Below, in pieces: positions 40,832-49,630 of a stretch of DNA of 64,000 nt. The translations under genes were made by a program, and so were the position numbers. The DNA comes from Opitutales bacterium. Its GTDB lineage: Bacteria > Verrucomicrobiota > Verrucomicrobiia > Opitutales > Oceanipulchritudinaceae. Positions within the stretch are counted from its first letter, which is position 1, and each line of letters begins with the position of its first letter. The notes beneath the pieces are model-generated. The model had not been told where the DNA came from. It worked only from the letters and a program-made list of their open reading frames with translations, and made no database searches. The stretch covers positions 35,273 through 99,272 of the forward strand of contig JAFGLA010000048.1 of assembly GCA_016928295.1 (NCBI GenBank), written 5' to 3'.

Positions 40832-43132
40832 ATGGAATGGAATACTTATCCTGTTCCATACTTCGGACTTTCTGTGAGCACTTCCCCGACACTGCGCCTT
40901 TCCTTCCTGTTCCTGTTATTTGCCCTGCCGACTTTGCCGCTAAGGGCGGAGCTTGTGCGCGACGGGAACGTGGGCGTGGAGCTGGTATCGACGCAAGATT
41001 CTGTAAAGTCAGGCGATTCTGTGTTGCTGGCATTGCGAATGGTGCACGACGAAGGCTGGCATTCCTACTGGATAAGCAGCACGACGGGCTATCCGACGAC
41101 TATCGAGTTTGAGGGAATGGCCGAGACGGTGCCGTCTTTTATATACTGGCCTACGCCAAGAGTTTACGTTCAGAGCCACATCGTGGACTATGTGTATGAG
41201 GGCGAGGTGTTGATCCCGATTCTCGTTCAAGCGCCGCCGGGCTTGAAGCCGGGGGATACCTGGACTGTGAAGGCGGATGTAAGCTGGCTTATGTGCAAGG
41301 AGTCCTGCGTGCCGGGAAGCGCAACCGTGACTATGGAGCTGTCAGTGCGTGATGCTGGGGCCGTTGAGAAATCCACAGAGTGGAACGCTCGCGTACTCAA
41401 GGCGTATAAGGACGCGCCCGGCTCGCTATTTTCTACAATCAAGTGGACTGGTTACGCGATTCAGGACGGGCGAAACGTCAAGCTGCTGCTTTCCCCATCT
41501 TTTGAGGATTTCAAGGCCGTGGATGGGGCATCGCCTGTGCGTAGTGCTGATACTTACGGGAAGTTCTATTTCTTCGGTGCCGACGGCAACATTCAGGCCG
41601 TGGAAAGGCAGGAACAGCGTTTATCTTCGTCAGGGCAGCTTGAGCTGGACTTGAGCCTTTCCGAATACGCGCCCGAACGGGTGGATAGCATCAGCGGCTT
41701 GCTTACTGCGGAAAAGGAGTTCGAGCCGTGGCATAAGCAGCGGGCAGCGTGGGTAAGCGTTCCCGTGCGGCAGGCCAGTGCTTCCGCCGTGCAATCAGAC
41801 GGCGCTGCGGGTTCGCCCCTCGGTCTCTTAGCCGCACTTGGCTTGGGTGTATTGGGCGGTTTGATTCTCAACCTCATGCCCTGCGTGTTCCCGATACTCG
41901 GCCTCAAGGTGATGAGCCTTGTAAAGCAGGCGGGGCAAGGCAGGCGCGCTGCATGGGCGCATTCTCTCGTGTTCACGCTCGGCGTACTGGTCTCGCTATG
42001 GACTCTGGCGGGCGTGCTGCTTGTGCTTCGCTCTGCGGGGCAGGCCGCTGGCTGGGGCTTCCAGCTTCAGAACCCATCGGTGCTCTTTGTGCTAGTTGTC
42101 ATATTCATGCTATTCGGTCTGAACATGCTGGGCATTTTCGAGGTAGGCATGGGCGCGGCTGGACTTGGGCAGGGGACAGAGCGCAAGGAGGGGTATTCGG
42201 GCGCATTCATGAGTGGCGTCTTGGCCGTTCTGGTCGCGACGCCTTGCTCGGCTCCGTTTCTCGGTACGGCGATAGGCTTTGCAATGGTACAACCTGCGCT
42301 GCTTCTTTTGGCCGTGTTTACCGCTGTTGGCCTTGGTTTTGCGGCTCCGTATCTAATATTTGCAGCGTTTCCTAAGCTTTTGCGCTTCCTGCCAAGGCCG
42401 GGCATGTGGATGGTGCGGCTCAAGCAGGTGCTTTCGCTGCTATTATTGGGCACTGTGGCGTATCTGGTCTGGGTATTGAGCGCGTTTTACGAAGGCTGGT
42501 ATCTGTCGCTTTTGGGGGCGGCGCTTAATCTGTATTTCGTCAAGGCTCTGTTTGCACTTGCGTTGATGATATTGGCCGCTGTCGTTTACGGGTATGCGCA
42601 GCGTCGTGTGAATGCGCGGCAGAGGCGGCTTGGCATGTCCGCCGCGTTGCTGCCCTTGCTTGCCGGTCTGGCGTTCGGATGGCCCATTTTGCCGGATTCT
42701 GACGCGGGCATTCGTCAAAATACCATTATTGCGCCCGCATACGAGGCTGGTTCGGACGAGTTGTACTATATCGACTGGAGGCCCGGACTGCCTGAGGAGC
42801 TGGTAGCCAATGGCGCTATCGTGTATGTTGACTTCACCGCCCGCTGGTGCGCCACCTGTCAGGTAAACAAGGCGGTGGTGTTCGGTTCTACGGAGGTGCG
42901 AGACTTTATGCGCGAGCACCGCGTGTACGTTGTGAAGGCGGACTGGACGCGCCGCGACGAAGTCATCGCCGAAGAACTGGCCCGTTGGGGTAAACACGCC
43001 GTGCCTTTCAACGTGGTTTACGCCCCGGGAATGGACCCCTTGGAGCTTCCCCAGGTGCTGACGCCCGGCATAGTGCTCGACGCCCTGAAGAAGGCCGTGG
43101 CTTCGCGTCAGGATTCCCAAGTAGCTCGCTAG
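40832..43132 (+). CDS. DsbD/ScsB-like thiol:disulfide interchange protein
   Basis: Inner-membrane reductant carrier of 766 residues from the ATG at 40832. The signal peptide is at residues 10-38 (LRLSFLFLLFALPTLPLRAE). An N-terminal periplasmic beta domain has a Cys pair (VSWLMCKESCVPG). The transmembrane core of about eight helices has the two redox cysteines of the DsbD family (NLMPCVFPILGLKVMSL and ATPCSAPFLGTAIGFAM). A C-terminal thioredoxin domain has CxxC in TARWCATCQVNK. It passes electrons from cytoplasmic thioredoxin to periplasmic proteins, for disulfide repair or cytochrome c assembly. An upstream ATG would overlap the divergent regulator gene and lacks a signal. Confidence 0.9.
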   Translation: MEWNTYPVPYFGLSVSTSPTLRLSFLFLLFALPTLPLRAELVRDGNVGVELVSTQDSVKSGDSVLLALRMVHDEGWHSYWISSTTGYPTTIEFEGMAETVPSFIYWPTPRVYVQSHIVDYVYEGEVLIPILVQAPPGLKPGDTWTVKADVSWLMCKESCVPGSATVTMELSVRDAGAVEKSTEWNARVLKAYKDAPGSLFSTIKWTGYAIQDGRNVKLLLSPSFEDFKAVDGASPVRSADTYGKFYFFGADGNIQAVERQEQRLSSSGQLELDLSLSEYAPERVDSISGLLTAEKEFEPWHKQRAAWVSVPVRQASASAVQSDGAAGSPLGLLAALGLGVLGGLILNLMPCVFPILGLKVMSLVKQAGQGRRAAWAHSLVFTLGVLVSLWTLAGVLLVLRSAGQAAGWGFQLQNPSVLFVLVVIFMLFGLNMLGIFEVGMGAAGLGQGTERKEGYSGAFMSGVLAVLVATPCSAPFLGTAIGFAMVQPALLLLAVFTAVGLGFAAPYLIFAAFPKLLRFLPRPGMWMVRLKQVLSLLLLGTVAYLVWVLSAFYEGWYLSLLGAALNLYFVKALFALALMILAAVVYGYAQRRVNARQRRLGMSAALLPLLAGLAFGWPILPDSDAGIRQNTIIAPAYEAGSDELYYIDWRPGLPEELVANGAIVYVDFTARWCATCQVNKAVVFGSTEVRDFMREHRVYVVKADWTRRDEVIAEELARWGKHAVPFNVVYAPGMDPLELPQVLTPGIVLDALKKAVASRQDSQVAR

Positions 43133-43232
43133 ATGGGATGCTCAAGCAATGCTTATACCGCAACGAGGCGCGATTAACGTTTGAAATGCTTGCCTTAATG
43201 GCTCTAGTATCGGGCTTTTACTCCGAAAAATC

Positions 43233-43694
43233 ATGGAAAGACCATTCAAAGTACTCGGTATCCAGCAGGTTGCGGTCGGTGGCCTCGACAAGGGCAAGCT
43301 CGCCAACTTCTGGTGCAACATCATGGGCCTGACCAAGGTCAGCAGCTTCCAGAGCGATCGCGAAAACGTCGATGAGGACGTTCTTCGCCTCGGCAGCGGC
43401 GCCACCGCCGTGGAAGTGGACATCATGCAGCCCATCGACCCGGAAAAGAAGCCCAAGGTGCACGAGCCTCAGCTCAACCACATCGGCCTCTGGATCGACG
43501 ACCTTCCCGCCGCCGTCAAGTGGCTCGACGAGCAGGGCGTGCGCTTCACCCCGGGCGGCATCCGTAAGGGCGCCAGCGGCTTCGACATCTGCTTTGTTCA
43601 CCCCAAGGGCAACGAGGACAAACCTCTCTGCTCCGAAGGCGTGCTGCTCGAACTGGTGCAGGCACCCGCCGAAGTCATCAAGGCCCTGAGCTAA
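43233..43694 (+). CDS. VOC/glyoxalase-fold protein (methylmalonyl-CoA epimerase-like)
   Basis: A 153-residue vicinal-oxygen-chelate fold protein, probably a metal-dependent lyase or epimerase in the cytoplasm. It has two beta-alpha-beta-beta-beta halves: [23 protein letters not shown] at the start, [23 protein letters not shown] in the middle, and [23 protein letters not shown] at the end with the usual metal-binding Glu. The His/Glu pattern resembles methylmalonyl-CoA epimerase and related lactoylglutathione lyases. Codon use is noticeably C-ending, unlike neighbouring genes, suggesting high expression. A terminator follows 47 bp after the stop. Confidence 0.85.
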   Translation: MERPFKVLGIQQVAVGGLDKGKLANFWCNIMGLTKVSSFQSDRENVDEDVLRLGSGATAVEVDIMQPIDPEKKPKVHEPQLNHIGLWIDDLPAAVKWLDEQGVRFTPGGIRKGASGFDICFVHPKGNEDKPLCSEGVLLELVQAPAEVIKALS

Positions 43695-43740
43695 GCAGCA
43701 GGCATACTTATCGGGTGGCAGACGCCGCCGATATACTGAA

Positions 43741-43776
43741 AAAGGCAGGTTCCGCACAACGCGGACCTGCCTTTTT
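43741..43776 (+). terminator. Intrinsic terminator of the VOC gene
   Basis: AAAGGCAGGTTCCGC pairs (one bulged T) with GCGGACCTGCCTTT and is followed by a T-run. The A-run on the other side lets it also serve the convergent gene at 43801. Confidence 0.88.
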
Positions 43777-43800
43777 TCGTTGTGAAACAAGGCATTCAGA

Positions 43801-44859
43801 CTATGCAGCCGAAGCAGTAAACTTCTCCTGATAGCTCTGTTCAATCGACTTCCAAGGCATCAGGAAGGTGCCAAGGTAGTTGATGAGGAAATTAATAACG
43901 CCAAGGAATGCGGCCAGGAAACCAAGAAGTACTGCCACCATGATCATTAGAAAGATGAAAACCATGGCATTCGATAATTCTTCGCCTCCATCGCGCTGCC
44001 ATGGGCCGCCATTCACGCTTACATAGTGCTTTGCACCCATGCCGACCATCAGCCCGCTCATAAGGCCGCCGACAAAGCCGGGCAGCTTTCCAAACAGTTC
44101 CATGCGGCGCTCCAGTATGTAGGCCGGAGTGCGGCTGGACAGGTAGTAGAACACAACGCCAAGTATGTGGATTACAACAAAGGCATCGATGCCCATCGTG
44201 AAAAGAAACACCAGCCCCAGAATTGTTGCGGCGCCAAGCACCCATTGCGAGCCTGTGAAGTAGCGCTTGCAGCGGTTCTCGTAGACGCCCTTCAGCTCGT
44301 CCAGCCGTTCGATAATCTCCGGGTCCTCCGGCGCCAGATGCTTGCTTATGTAGTCAAGACCTGCCTTGGCCTTCAGCGCCTGCTTGCGCTTGGTGATGGA
44401 AAGGAGCATCTCGCCGTTTTCACCCGGCACCTTGCTCCAGCCATCGGCCATCTCTTCGAGGATGGCACGGGCCTTTGCCTCGCGCTCTTCAAGCGACTCG
44501 CCGCGCAGGTCCACGCCCTCCTTGGCCGTTTCCGGGTCGTATAGCTTCTCCTTCATGTTCAGATACACCACCAGAGGGAATAGCACCAACACGCCCAGCA
44601 GATAGCCCGTCCCAACTGCAATGGTAAGCCAGTCCGTGCCCTGTTTTTTGGCGGGAACAGTCTTGTCGGTGGCGGATGTAGCAGCCCCTTTTGTAGCGGA
44701 TGCCTGCGCATCGGCGTCTTCGACAAGCACGCGGTTGTCCCCCTGCGTGTTGGGTCCGCTAATTTCTGCGGAACTGGTGTCCTGGGCCAATAGAGAAGGC
44801 TGAAATAAACCAGCTGCAAGCCCAAGCGCCGCCAGTAGTAACAGAGCTTTCTTTTTCAT
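43801..44859 (-). CDS. Unknown exported/membrane protein with three membrane regions
   Basis: I do not recognise this 352-residue protein. From the ATG at 44859 it has a signal-like start (MKKKALLLLAALGLAAGLF), a polar Ala/Thr/Asp-rich stretch (30-70), a membrane helix (DWLTIAVGTGYLLGVLVLFPLVV, about 77-100) and a charged cytoplasmic segment of about 90 residues. A hydrophobic block (WVLGAATILGLVFLFTMGIDAFVVIHILGVVFYYLS, about 195-230), a glycine-rich stretch and a final membrane region (about 290-335) follow. The distribution suggests a polytopic inner-membrane protein. It is convergent with the VOC gene. No catalytic motif is evident. Confidence 0.78.
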   Translation of the reverse strand: MKKKALLLLAALGLAAGLFQPSLLAQDTSSAEISGPNTQGDNRVLVEDADAQASATKGAATSATDKTVPAKKQGTDWLTIAVGTGYLLGVLVLFPLVVYLNMKEKLYDPETAKEGVDLRGESLEEREAKARAILEEMADGWSKVPGENGEMLLSITKRKQALKAKAGLDYISKHLAPEDPEIIERLDELKGVYENRCKRYFTGSQWVLGAATILGLVFLFTMGIDAFVVIHILGVVFYYLSSRTPAYILERRMELFGKLPGFVGGLMSGLMVGMGAKHYVSVNGGPWQRDGGEELSNAMVFIFLMIMVAVLLGFLAAFLGVINFLINYLGTFLMPWKSIEQSYQEKFTASAA

Positions 44860-45014
44860 GGAGATTTTGGGAGTAATGGAAGTGCAAATGCAACGTGCAA
44901 CGCACGAATCATACCCAAACAGTAGTATTACATCAGTCAAGAAACTAATTACAGTATCGTATATATTCCTGTAATATGAGCAATATTGTGCTGAAACTCA
45001 GGTCTGCATGAAAT

Positions 45015-45182
45015 CCAGGCAGCGTTTGCAAATAGAACTCCCGTCGGATAGCGGGCGTTTTTTCGGTGCAAAATTGGCCTGTTCGGTTCAAAGAATCTCG
45101 ATTCATATCGACTCGCATTCCATTTTTTCACTCAAATAACCATCCCGCCTTCTCGTTCCGCCTATTTGCAAATGCTGCCTAG
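45015..45182. repeat. Family B intergenic repeat, copy B2
   Basis: A 168-bp copy whose core matches B1 almost base for base, but whose terminal inverted repeat is a different sequence: AGGCAGCGTTTGCAAATAG (45017-45035) against its complement with one change (45162-45180). The closing CTAG at 45179-45182 contains the stop codon of the AraC-family gene. The remaining gap (44860-45014) shows nothing else. Confidence 0.88.
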
Positions 45183-46066
45183 TTTGTCTGTTTCTCGTGG
45201 CTTCTGAACTGCCCAGGAGATACCCCTGCCCAGCGTTTGAAGGCTGCGCTGAATGCGTAAAGGCTTGAAAACCCAAGAGACTCCGCGATGGTCTCTATTT
45301 TGCAATTCCCCGTGCGCAGACGGATGCAGGCGCTGTGCATGCGCAGGTGCTGAAGGTGCTTTATGGGGCTTTTCCCATAATGCTTCAGGCAGAGGCGGCG
45401 CAGGTGCTCTTCGCTCATTTTCGCCAGTTGCGCCAGCTTGGTGTTGTCCCAGTTTGCGCCGAGGTCGCTTTCCACAATGCTCCATAGATTAGATACGCGG
45501 CTGTCTATGCAGTCTCCGCCGTCAAGGCGCTGCATGTGGATGCGTAAAAGTGATGTGAGTGATTCGATCGCGGCGGGGGCTGCTTCGGAGGATGTCTCGC
45601 GAATCAGCATTTTTGCGCAACTGTTGAAGTCCTCGCAGTCTGCCTCAACAAGCCTTGCTCTCATTGAATTGTCAGAGCCGTGTTGCGACGCCTCAAGATA
45701 CAACACCCATGTAATCCGCCAAGGCTCTTCAGATACTGCTTCGTACGCGTATTGCGCACCCTGCGGGCAGATAAGCAGCTTGCCCTCCGGCCACTGGCGA
45801 GTCTGTCCATCCTCATAGAATACGCCTTTTCCGCCGGTGCAGGCTACCAGCAGTGCGTAGTCGGACTTGAGCCGAACCATGCGGTAGGGCGGGACAAGTA
45901 TGCTGTGCCCAACGCACACTATGTTGTGGTTGTAGAATTGAGGCACGCGTCCCCTGCCAATTATCCACTCCTTGCATCGGGAGCCGATGATGTGGGTATC
46001 GCGTAAGGGAATGAGGGGCGGGAACATTGCTAAAATCGTGTAGCTGATGTATAGTATGCCCGTCAC
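45179..46066 (-). CDS. AraC-family transcriptional regulator
   Basis: DNA-binding regulator of 295 residues. The N-terminal 170 residues form a cupin-like sensor (VPPYRMVRLKSDYALLVACTGGKGVFYEDG; WPEGKLLICPQGAQYAYEA). The C-terminal 100 residues are the AraC double helix-turn-helix (LAQLAKMSEEHLRRLCLKHYGKSPIKHLQHLRM; IAESLGFSSLYAFSAAFKRWAGVSPGQFR). It is divergent from the GH5 gene at 46187 (about 120 bp), making it that gene's likely activator. Its stop codon lies inside the end of repeat B2. Confidence 0.92.
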   Translation of the reverse strand: MTGILYISYTILAMFPPLIPLRDTHIIGSRCKEWIIGRGRVPQFYNHNIVCVGHSILVPPYRMVRLKSDYALLVACTGGKGVFYEDGQTRQWPEGKLLICPQGAQYAYEAVSEEPWRITWVLYLEASQHGSDNSMRARLVEADCEDFNSCAKMLIRETSSEAAPAAIESLTSLLRIHMQRLDGGDCIDSRVSNLWSIVESDLGANWDNTKLAQLAKMSEEHLRRLCLKHYGKSPIKHLQHLRMHSACIRLRTGNCKIETIAESLGFSSLYAFSAAFKRWAGVSPGQFRSHEKQTN

Positions 46067-46186
46067 AACAAGGCAAGATCAGGAATCGCTCTCTGTTTTT
46101 TTGCGCGCTCTTTCCTGCCTTGTTTGTGCGCCTGTGACAAACAGGCTTTCCTTGGCATTCCCCACACCTTATTCAAAAAGGACACA

Positions 46187-47341
46187 ATGTTGGTATTACT
46201 CAGACGTATGGCAGGAGCTTTGATAGCTCTGTTATCATTTGCGGCGTGTAACCAGACCGGTTTCGCTGCACCGGCGAACCCTTCAGGTTTCGCAATTCAG
46301 CGTGGCGTTAATTTAAGCCATTGGCTTTCCCAGGACTTTGGTTGGGTTGCAAAGGAGAAGTGGATTACGCGGAACGATTTTCGCTACATCGCCTCTCTCG
46401 GCTTTGACCATGTGCGCTTACCAGTGGACGAAATCGAACTATGGCGCGAGGACGGAAGCCCCGTCGAGGCCAACTTCGACCTGCTGCTCAAGGCTCTTGA
46501 GTGGGCCAAGGAGTTTGATCTTCGCGTTATTGTGGACCTTCACAGTGTGCGCGCCCACCATTTCAACGCATCCAACGAGGGCGGGCACAATACTCTGTGG
46601 ACAGATCAGGCGGCTCAGGACAATTTCCTGAATCTCTGGGAGCAGCTTTCGGAGCGCCTGAAGCGTTATCCGGTCGATTTCCTTGCATACGAGATTATGA
46701 ACGAGCCGACTGCCGAAGATCCCGAGGATTGGAACAAGCTCGTCAATCGCAGCCTTGAGTTTATACGCACTGTTGAGCCGGACCGCGTCATCGTAATCGG
46801 AGCCAACATGTGGCAGATTCCGCAGATGATGCCTCACCTCAAGGTGCCGGAGGGAGATCGTAACATCATTCTTTCGATGCATACTTACGTTCCGCTCATG
46901 TTCACCCACCACAAGGCAAACTGGGTGCAGGAGCCGATTCGCGGTTACGAGGGTTCCGTTCGCTATCCGGGGGCTATTGTGGAAAAGTCCTACTTCGAAG
47001 CCGCACTGAAGAATTGTCCGCCCAATGCCTTGGATTTCGCAGGTAATGCGCTGGAGGAATGGGGACCGGAACGCTTCGCAAAGGAATTCGCTCCCGCTAT
47101 CGAAAGGGCTAAAGAATTGAACCTTCAGCTATACTGCGGAGAGTTTGGTTGCCTGCCCACTGTGCCGCGTGCCGACAGACTCGCATATTACAGGGACATC
47201 GTGGCCGTGTTTGAAGCTAACGGTATGGCATGGGCCAACTGGGAGTATAAGGGCGACTTCGGAATCTTTGAGTGGCAAGGGCTTGACGGCCTTAACGGCG
47301 CGCCGGATTTACAATTGATAGACGCGCTCATGCAAAAATGA
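46187..47341 (+). CDS. Exported GH5 endoglucanase-like hydrolase
   Basis: A 384-residue secreted hydrolase from the ATG at 46187. It has an N-terminal signal (MLVLLRRMAGALIALLSF) with a Cys at FAAC that could be a weak lipobox. The single GH5 TIM barrel includes GVNLSHWLSQ, then FDHVRLPVD, an HS motif in VDLHSVR, acid/base Glu173 in YEIMNEPT and nucleophile Glu319 in LYCGEFGC, ending in WANWEYKGDFGI. It resembles endoglucanase/exoglucanase subfamilies acting on beta-1,3 or beta-1,4 glucans. It is the third GH5 enzyme of the window, under probable control of the divergent AraC-type gene. A terminator follows. Confidence 0.9.
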   Translation: MLVLLRRMAGALIALLSFAACNQTGFAAPANPSGFAIQRGVNLSHWLSQDFGWVAKEKWITRNDFRYIASLGFDHVRLPVDEIELWREDGSPVEANFDLLLKALEWAKEFDLRVIVDLHSVRAHHFNASNEGGHNTLWTDQAAQDNFLNLWEQLSERLKRYPVDFLAYEIMNEPTAEDPEDWNKLVNRSLEFIRTVEPDRVIVIGANMWQIPQMMPHLKVPEGDRNIILSMHTYVPLMFTHHKANWVQEPIRGYEGSVRYPGAIVEKSYFEAALKNCPPNALDFAGNALEEWGPERFAKEFAPAIERAKELNLQLYCGEFGCLPTVPRADRLAYYRDIVAVFEANGMAWANWEYKGDFGIFEWQGLDGLNGAPDLQLIDALMQK

Positions 47342-47412
47342 TAATCTTATAGTCTCTTTTGTAAGTTTCTGGGGTGGAACGTAGCTACGACGTTCTTCCT
47401 CGTGAGGTACTA

Positions 47413-47453
47413 GCCCGATCCGGTCTGTGAGTTCCGGATCGGGCTTTATTTTG
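47413..47453 (+). terminator. Intrinsic terminator of the GH5 endoglucanase-like gene
   Basis: GCCCGATCCGG (47413-47423) pairs perfectly with CCGGATCGGGC (47434-47444), followed by TTTATTTT. It lies 72 bp after the stop. Confidence 0.9.
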
Positions 47454-47459
47454 TACATA

Positions 47460-47670
47460 GGGCACCTCTTACGGTTGTTTTCGTACGAGAACGAGGATTT
47501 GCGGATGGGCAGGGCTCAAGCCCTGCACCACCGATGCGTATGCATCGGCATTGACTGTCTTGGGATAGGCGAACGCAGTCGCCGTAAGGCCGAAGCCCTT
47601 CAAATAAGGAGGGTTTACACCCGCTGCAAAGACCGTTCGCAGCAGAAATCAAAGTTGTTAGAGGTGGCCT
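47460..47670. repeat. Family A intergenic repeat, copy A4
   Basis: A 211-bp element, the inverse of copy A2 and nearly identical to it. The hairpins are retained with altered loops; for example the CCGATGC/GCATCGG stem has loop ATAC here and GGAA in A2. The ends are GGCACCTCTTACGGTTG and AAGTTGTTAGAGGTGGCC. The rest of the gap (47671-47981) shows no gene. Confidence 0.85.
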
Positions 47671-47981
47671 TTACAAAGTTAGTCCGGCCTTAATCGGTAA
47701 AAGGCATATCAGTGTATGCGAAGCATGACTTCAGAGATGATCGGAAGATGCTTACTGAACGTGGAGGTGGAAAGGCCAAACTGGCTGATGGATGGGCAAA
47801 GACGCGCCCAACGCAGTGTTTCACGACGCTGTCCGTCAAGTTCCTAACTTTCGCATGATTATATCATGGCTGATTGACAAACCTATGTATTCATGTGACT
47901 TGACCTTCGTGCTTTCACAATCATTATCACAATGGTGACTGTGAAATTGCCTTTGTAGTGTTAAATAACACGGGATGCATC

Positions 47982-48248
47982 ATGACGGACGAAATACTGA
48001 AGATTGTTAGCGAGTATCTGAACATCCCCGTCGAAGAGCTGACACCCGAGAAGACGTTTGACGACCTTGGCGTGGACTCGCTCGATTTCGCTGAAATACT
48101 GTTCGAGGTTGAAGGGAAACTCGGAATCAAGGCCAAGGAGGACCTGCTCGAATTGCGGAAAAAGATTCATTGCCTTGGGGATGTCATCGATATGGCGAAC
48201 GAGCTGGTTCGCGAGAACCAGGCAGAGAAAGCGGCGCATAAGGCGTAG
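47982..48248 (+). CDS. Acyl carrier protein
   Basis: An 88-residue acyl carrier protein from the ATG at 47982. The phosphopantetheine attachment site is Ser33 in DLGVDSLDFAEIL. The four-helix pattern is clear (EILKIVSEYLNIPVEEL at the start; an acidic middle; LGDVIDMANELV at the end), but the C-terminal extension ENQAEKAAHKA is basic and unlike housekeeping AcpP. Paired with a ketosynthase gene 114 bp downstream, it looks like a dedicated carrier for a specialised lipid or polyketide rather than the main fatty-acid ACP. Confidence 0.9.
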   Translation: MTDEILKIVSEYLNIPVEELTPEKTFDDLGVDSLDFAEILFEVEGKLGIKAKEDLLELRKKIHCLGDVIDMANELVRENQAEKAAHKA

Positions 48249-48362
48249 CTGGTTCGTGGAAAAATCTGGGAATCCAAATAGTTCCTCCGCCGGTGGTGCC
48301 ATCTTTTAAGTATCTGTTGCCGCGCTCTCGGTCGCTAAACGGCAGCTTCACATACGTGCCCT

Positions 48363-49595
48363 ATGTATAACGGTTCATGCAAAACGGTAGTTGTGACAGG
48401 GATGGGAATTGTGTCGGCGATTGGGCATAACCTCGCTGAGTTCGGCAATAATCTGTTCGCTGGCAAGTCTGGAGTTGAGAGTGTTAAGGCGTTTGACGCG
48501 TCTCGATTTCGCACGCAGATAGGAGCGGAAGTCGGCGAAATTGATTTCTCTACTTACGTTGAGCGCAGGCAGCTCAACATGATGGATCGCCTATCCTTGC
48601 TTTCCATCGTAGCGGCCGATCAGGCAATTGGAAATGCGTCGCTGGATGTGAACAAGGACATTCGGGAAATGGGTGTTGTGCTTGGTTCGGGACTCGGGCC
48701 ATCCTCTTCGATAGAAAACACGGTTGTGCAGGCTGTGAATGGTCAAAGGCTTCGACCCACATCCGTTGTTAAGATTTTGCTAAACTCACCAGCGGCAACG
48801 CTTTGCGAACGCTATCAGTGCCGTGGCGCGTCCAACATGCACGTAACCGCGTGCGCGGCAGCGTCCCACGCCTTGGCACAGGCGGCCGACTGCATCAGGC
48901 ATGGCACTCTGGATCTCTGTCTGGCTGGAGGTTGCGACGCGTTCCCTTCCGAAACGCTCTTTGCCGCTTGGGATGCGCTCGGGGTAATGTCCGCCGGCGG
49001 AGTAAATCCCGCCGAGGCAATGCGCCCGTTTTCAAAGGCCCGCAATGGCTTTGTTATAGGAGAGGGCGCGGCGATGCTAGTTCTGGAATCTAAGGAACAT
49101 GCGTTGAATAGGGGCGCGACGATTCTGGCAGAATTCGCGGGAAGCGGAACGAGTTCCCATGCGCCCAACATGACAAAGCCCTCGCTGGAGGGCATGACCG
49201 CCGCCATGACAAAAGCTGTCGAGGCTGCTGGCATACGTATCGAGGAAGTGGGGTATATTAACGCTCACGGAACTGCCACCGAAATCAACGACCTTCTTGA
49301 AACACAAGCCATTCAGGCAGTGTTCGGCGAACATTCAAGGCGGCTTCAAATCAGTTCCACAAAGGCGGCTCACGGCCATGCGATGGGCGCGTCCGGCGCA
49401 ATGGAAGCTGTGGCTACGATTTTGAGTATTAACAGAGGGGTTGCCGCTCCGACGCTCAACCTTCGGGAGCCGGACCCTGCGTGCAATCTCAACTTTACGC
49501 CGCTCCGCGCTGTGAAAATGGATTGCGAGTATGCCCTGAGTAACTCCTTCGCTTTCGGCGGGCATTACGTTACGCTGGCGTTCAAACGCGGGTAG
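48363..49595 (+). CDS. Beta-ketoacyl-ACP synthase II-type enzyme
   Basis: Condensing enzyme of 410 residues that elongates acyl chains with malonyl-ACP. Present are VVVTGMGIVSAIG at the N-terminus, nucleophile Cys164 in VTACAAASHA, the first catalytic His in NAHGTATEIND, and Lys/His in STKAAHGHAMGASGAMEA. The end (NSFAFGGHYVTLAF) is typical of FabF/KAS II. The active-site segment TACAAAS is a common FabF variant. It follows the ACP gene and converges on the toxin-like operon, with 35 bp between stop codons. It could belong to a small lipid-modification or aryl-polyene-like set, but no further partners are present. Confidence 0.92.
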   Translation: MYNGSCKTVVVTGMGIVSAIGHNLAEFGNNLFAGKSGVESVKAFDASRFRTQIGAEVGEIDFSTYVERRQLNMMDRLSLLSIVAADQAIGNASLDVNKDIREMGVVLGSGLGPSSSIENTVVQAVNGQRLRPTSVVKILLNSPAATLCERYQCRGASNMHVTACAAASHALAQAADCIRHGTLDLCLAGGCDAFPSETLFAAWDALGVMSAGGVNPAEAMRPFSKARNGFVIGEGAAMLVLESKEHALNRGATILAEFAGSGTSSHAPNMTKPSLEGMTAAMTKAVEAAGIRIEEVGYINAHGTATEINDLLETQAIQAVFGEHSRRLQISSTKAAHGHAMGASGAMEAVATILSINRGVAAPTLNLREPDPACNLNFTPLRAVKMDCEYALSNSFAFGGHYVTLAFKRG

Positions 49596-49630
49596 GGTAG
49601 GCCGTCGCCAAGCCTTTCGCGCCACCAAAA

